Shown in pieces: positions 60,865 through 64,000 of a stretch of DNA of 64,000 nt. Both the position numbers and the translations under genes were made by a program. Every line of letters starts with the position of its first letter. Positions within the stretch are counted from its first letter, which is position 1. Source of the stretch: Stappia sp. BW2 (GTDB taxonomy: Bacteria; Pseudomonadota; Alphaproteobacteria; Rhizobiales; Stappiaceae); the NCBI RefSeq assembly GCF_008107695.1, contig NZ_VIRG01000060.1, forward strand, positions 1-64,000, read 5' to 3'. Under the pieces are notes generated by a model. The model saw only the letters and a program-made list of their open reading frames with translations, made no database searches and was not told the DNA's origin.

Positions 60865-61716
60865 ATGACGATCCGTCGCATGGCCGCGCTCGCGGCTGCC
60901 TTATCGACACTCGCCTTTGGCCCCGCTGCCATGGCACAAAGCGCGCCCACCGAGATCACCATCGCCACTGAAGGAGCTTATGCTCCCTGGAACTTCACCA
61001 CAGCGGACGGCAAGCTGGACGGCCTTGAAATCGAGCTGGCAAACGACCTTTGTGCCCGAATGAAGATCGAGTGCACGATCATCGCACAGGACTGGGACGG
61101 GCTGATCCCCTCCCTGACTGTCGGCAAGTTCGACGTCATCATGGCCAGCATGTTCATCACGCCGAAGCGGCTTGAGACCATCGCTTTCACGCAACCCTAT
61201 GCAGTCGATCCCTCCGGCTTCGCGGTGGCAAAGGATAGCGAACTGGGCAAGCTCGGCCTGACAGGTGAAAAGTTCAAGCTTGATGACGATGCTGCGGCCC
61301 TGGAGGCTATCGAAAAGCTGAAACCCATGCTCGAGGGCAAGGTCGTCGGCGTGCAGGCTGCGACGACCAATCTGGATTTTCTGAAGAAGTATTTGGCGGA
61401 TACGGTCGAAATCCGGGAATACAAGACGACCGAACAGCACGATCTGGACCTGTCGGCAGGCCGTATCGATGCTCTGTTCGCCCAGCAGACGGCCCTGGCC
61501 GCAACTCTCGCAAAGCCTGAGTTCTCCGACTACACCCTCGCTGGCCCTGGCTTTGTCGGCGGTGTCTTCGGCTTTGGCACCGGCGCGGGTCTGCGCCAGG
61601 AAGACACGCAACTCAAGGAGATGCTGAACAAGGCCATCGATGAGGCAATCGCCGACGGCACGATCAAACGGATCTCCGAGAAGTGGGTGCACACAGACGT
61701 GACACCCGTCAAATAA
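60865..61716 (+). CDS. polar amino acid ABC transporter binding protein
   Basis: 283 aa, family 3 solute-binding protein. Signal peptide about 1-25 (MTIRRMAALAAALSTLAFGP start, ends AMAQ). Mature part: ITIATEGAYAPWNFTTADGK, LVG-type core and DWDGLIPSLTVGKFDVIMAS, typical of histidine/lysine/ornithine/opine receptors. Followed by a strong attenuator-like terminator before the permease genes. Confidence 0.9.
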   Translation: MTIRRMAALAAALSTLAFGPAAMAQSAPTEITIATEGAYAPWNFTTADGKLDGLEIELANDLCARMKIECTIIAQDWDGLIPSLTVGKFDVIMASMFITPKRLETIAFTQPYAVDPSGFAVAKDSELGKLGLTGEKFKLDDDAAALEAIEKLKPMLEGKVVGVQAATTNLDFLKKYLADTVEIREYKTTEQHDLDLSAGRIDALFAQQTALAATLAKPEFSDYTLAGPGFVGGVFGFGTGAGLRQEDTQLKEMLNKAIDEAIADGTIKRISEKWVHTDVTPVK

Positions 61717-61733
61717 CGCGGGCAAGCCGAGGG

Positions 61734-61765
61734 CGGCCGGGGTTTCCCCCGGCCGAACGTTTTTT
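61734..61765 (+). terminator. rho-independent terminator/attenuator after binding-protein gene
   Basis: 9-bp perfect stem (CGGCCGGGG / CCCCGGCCG), TTTC loop, then AACG and TTTTTT. Expected to reduce transcription of the downstream permeases relative to the binding protein. Confidence 0.85.
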
Positions 61766-61784
61766 ATAAAAGGTTTCGACCCGT

Positions 61785-62495
61785 ATGTTCGACAAACTCT
61801 ACTTGCTCGGTTTCGGCAGCGGAGGCTGGGGGGCTGCGCTGCTTGAGGCGGCGGGGACGACGCTGCTGTTGTCGCTGCTGGGCTTTGCTCTCGGCATAGT
61901 TTTTGGTGCCGCAGCCGCCGCCGGGCGCCTGTCCTCCGCGCGGCTGCCGCAAGCAGTCGCGTCCGCTTATGGCACGGTGTTCCGCGGTGTGCCGGATCTC
62001 CTCACCATCTATCTGCTCTATTACGGCGGCAGTGTTGCGCTGACCGCGATTGCCCGCGCTGCGGGCGCGGAAGGCTTCGTCGGCCTGCCGACCTTTGCCA
62101 CGGGCGTTCTCGCCATCGGCGTTATCTGCGGTGCATATCAGGCGGAAGTCTACCGGGGGGCATATCTCGCCATCGACCGGGGCCAGTTCGACGCCGCCAA
62201 TGCACTGGCGCTTTCGCGCAGTCAGACGATCATGTTCGTGATCGCTCCCCAGCTTCTGCGACATGCCATTCCTGGCCTCAGCAATGTCTGGCAGCTCGTT
62301 CTCAAGGATTCTGCGCTCATTTCGGTGATCGGCCTTGTGGAGTTGATGCGGCAATCCCAGATCGGCGCCGGGTCCACACGAGAGCCTTTCCTGTTCTACA
62401 TCGCCGCCGCTTGTCTGTACTTCATCATTGCCGGCATCACCGGGTTCGCTTTCCGCGCCCTGGAAGTCAAAACCTCCCAGGGGATCGCGCGATAA
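61785..62495 (+). CDS. amino acid ABC transporter permease (HisQ-like)
   Basis: 236 aa, five hydrophobic segments. Motifs: FRGVPDLLTIYLLYYGG near 66-82 (N-terminal transmembrane contact) and EAA-like loop QFDAANALALSRSQTIMF near 130-147. Stop codon overlaps the next start. Confidence 0.88.
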   Translation: MFDKLYLLGFGSGGWGAALLEAAGTTLLLSLLGFALGIVFGAAAAAGRLSSARLPQAVASAYGTVFRGVPDLLTIYLLYYGGSVALTAIARAAGAEGFVGLPTFATGVLAIGVICGAYQAEVYRGAYLAIDRGQFDAANALALSRSQTIMFVIAPQLLRHAIPGLSNVWQLVLKDSALISVIGLVELMRQSQIGAGSTREPFLFYIAAACLYFIIAGITGFAFRALEVKTSQGIAR

Positions 62496-63187
62496 TGATC
62501 GATTTCAATTTCTTCATCAGCATCATTCCGAAGCTGCTGTCGGGTCTGCCGTTAACGTTGCAGCTTGCCGGATCCTCCATCGTTATCGGCTTTGTTCTGG
62601 CGCTTGTGCTCGCCCTGGCGCAGCAGACGGACAGGCGCCTGGTGGTCTGGCCCATCCGGTCCTTTGTTGCCGTGTTCAGGGGCACGCCGCTGCTGGTCCA
62701 GATCTTTCTGATCTATTACGGGCTAGGCCAGTTTCGGCCGACGCTCCAGATGCTCGGCCTGTGGACTTTCTTTCGAGAGCCCTATTGGTGCGCGATCCTG
62801 GCGTTGTCACTGAACACGGGCGCCTATGGCAGCGAAATTCTGCGTGGTGCGATCCGCAACATTCCCAAGGGGCAATGGGAAGCCGCGGCCGCCCTGGGAA
62901 TGAACCGGCTGTTGACCCTGCGCTTCGTGGTCCTGCCACTGGCGTTCCGCGCAGCAATCCCGGCCTACAGCAACGAGATTATCCTAATGGTCAAGGGCAC
63001 GTCCCTGGCCTCCATCATCACGCTGATGGAGGTTACCGGCATCGCGCAAGGGCTCATTTCCCAAAGCTACCGGGCCATCGAGGTCTTCATCGCTGCCGGC
63101 GCGATCTACCTGATCCTGAATTTCATCATCGTACGGGCCCTGAACGCCCTCGAACAGAAACTCACACCCTACCGGTCCCGCGCCTGA
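62495..63187 (+). CDS. amino acid ABC transporter permease (HisM-like)
   Basis: 230 aa from ATG 62495; the frame upstream is a shadow of the first permease. FRGTPLLVQIFLIYYGLGQ near 60-78 and the loop KGQWEAAAALGMNRLLTLRF near 127-146 are family hallmarks. The ATPase of this importer is not in the window and may lie downstream of 64000. Confidence 0.88.
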   Translation: MIDFNFFISIIPKLLSGLPLTLQLAGSSIVIGFVLALVLALAQQTDRRLVVWPIRSFVAVFRGTPLLVQIFLIYYGLGQFRPTLQMLGLWTFFREPYWCAILALSLNTGAYGSEILRGAIRNIPKGQWEAAAALGMNRLLTLRFVVLPLAFRAAIPAYSNEIILMVKGTSLASIITLMEVTGIAQGLISQSYRAIEVFIAAGAIYLILNFIIVRALNALEQKLTPYRSRA

Positions 63188-63228
63188 CGGGCACCTCACG
63201 AGATAAAGACCGAGGAGACGCAACAGGA

Positions 63229-64000
63229 ATGCGCAATTTCGAACAACCGACGCGGTCGGTGGCCGTGTCGGCCAATGCCATGGCTGCAACTTCGCATCCC
63301 TACGCCACCCTTGCGGCGGTCAACATTCTTCAGGCCGGCGGGAATGCAATGGATGCTGCCCTCGCGGCTTGTGCCGTGCAATGCGTGGTGGAGCCGGGCT
63401 CGACCGGCATCGGCGGCGACTGCTTCGCCCTGTACGCTCCCAAGGGGGGAGATGAGGTTCTGGCCTATAACGGGTCGGGACGGACCCCTGAGGCATTGAC
63501 CGAAAGCTGGTTTAGCGAGCGCGAAATTACCGAGGAGGTCCCGCGTCAGTCGCCCGCATCGGTTACCATTCCGGGCGCTATAGATGCCTGGACGCGTCTG
63601 CATGCCGACCATGGCCGCATCACCTTTGCCGAGGTTCTCGCCCCGGCCATCGCATTTGCGGAAAATGGCTACGCCATCACACCTAGGGTTCATCGTGATT
63701 GGGTGCTGGAGGAAAAGCTGCTGGCTGCCGATGCGGCGGCGGCGAAGAACTTCCTTCCCGAAGGCCGTGCGCCCGCCATCGGCGAGATTCACAAACAGCC
63801 CGAATTGGCCGCTACCTTGAAACGGATTGCCGCCGAAGGCCGCGATGGTTTCTACCGCGGGCCGGTCGCGCAGGACATGGTCAATTACCTCCGCTCACTC
63901 GGCGGGCTGCACACGCTGGAGGACTTTGCCTCCGCCAGGGGCGAGTATGTAACGCCCGTCACTACCCGGTTCCGCGGCCACACGATCCATGAATGCCCCC
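63229..64000 (+). CDS. gamma-glutamyltransferase family protein (partial, 3' end beyond window)
   Basis: First 257 codons of an Ntn hydrolase of the GGT family, cut by the window end before the catalytic threonine. Large-subunit motifs: ANAMAATSHPYATLAAVNI near 16-34, GGNAMDAALAACAVQ and EPGSTGIGGDCFALYAPKG. No signal peptide, so unlike periplasmic Ggt it would act in the cytoplasm, on a gamma-glutamyl compound brought in by the importer upstream. GAGGAGA lies 9 nt before ATG 63229. Confidence 0.88.
   Translation, partial: MRNFEQPTRSVAVSANAMAATSHPYATLAAVNILQAGGNAMDAALAACAVQCVVEPGSTGIGGDCFALYAPKGGDEVLAYNGSGRTPEALTESWFSEREITEEVPRQSPASVTIPGAIDAWTRLHADHGRITFAEVLAPAIAFAENGYAITPRVHRDWVLEEKLLAADAAAAKNFLPEGRAPAIGEIHKQPELAATLKRIAAEGRDGFYRGPVAQDMVNYLRSLGGLHTLEDFASARGEYVTPVTTRFRGHTIHECP

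Noticed and set aside
1-64000. CRISPR arrays, tRNA, rRNA, complete insertion sequences
   Set aside because: Looked for regular direct repeats, cloverleaf-type arms and transposase motifs by eye; none found. A covariance-model scan would be decisive.

Overview
The window looks like chromosome or a large accessory replicon of a heterotrophic alphaproteobacterium. Base composition is GC-rich, genes are tightly packed with start/stop overlaps, and the content is dominated by ABC importers coupled to small catabolic operons under LacI, ROK, GntR, LysR, LuxR and Crp regulators. A Stappiaceae/Rhizobiales-type host (Roseibium/Labrenzia-like) fits this gene content, but that is an inference: no rRNA, tRNA or other phylogenetic marker is present.

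Layout. 1-2740 is gene-poor, with one pair of perfect palindromes. 2741-6288 (minus) holds an orphan LacI regulator and a two-gene unit (unknown protein plus PhoD-like phosphoesterase). 6477-17072 is an amine locus: a LuxR regulator diverges from a PotABCD-type polyamine importer, followed by a C-N hydrolase, a class III aminotransferase, an M20 deacylase, a flavin monooxygenase, RidA and DUF1028. 17241-25669 is a LysR gene without an ordinary start codon and a six-gene operon that reads as a gamma-butyrobetaine/carnitine to glycine betaine plus acetoacetate route (acyl-CoA dehydrogenase, ADP-forming CoA ligase, CaiD-like hydratase, BKACE/DUF849, carnitine dehydrogenase-thioesterase fusion, class II aldolase). 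25947-27985 is a small DUF2946-like protein with a PepSY membrane protein.

28285-34710 is a signalling and export stretch: a SAM-cyclase-STAND-TPR protein, a LysE exporter, a Crp-type regulator and a small DUF4278-like protein. Two perfect TGTGA-N6-TCACA sites lie in front of the exporter and the small gene, on either side of the regulator.

34294-47198 is an aldonate regulon: GlcG-like protein, L-idonate dehydrogenase, 2-hydroxyacid dehydrogenase, gluconate 5-dehydrogenase, gluconokinase, a beta-hydroxyacid dehydrogenase, two LacI regulators, an Rbs-type importer, a cytochrome b561 gene split by an in-frame stop, and an SMP-30 lactonase. Four GntR-type palindromes (three GTTATCGATAAC, one GTTACCGGTAAC) sit at its promoters. 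Together these would convert sugar lactones, idonate and ketogluconates to 6-phosphogluconate.

47546-59769 is an oligosaccharide locus: CUT1 importer whose ATPase is encoded apart on the other strand, six-hairpin glycosidase, ROK regulator, Gfo/Idh oxidoreductase, GlcN6P deaminase and an atypical cytoplasmic GH28 protein. 60091-64000 is a GntR/FCD regulator with a polar amino acid importer and the start of a leaderless gamma-glutamyltransferase cut by the window end.
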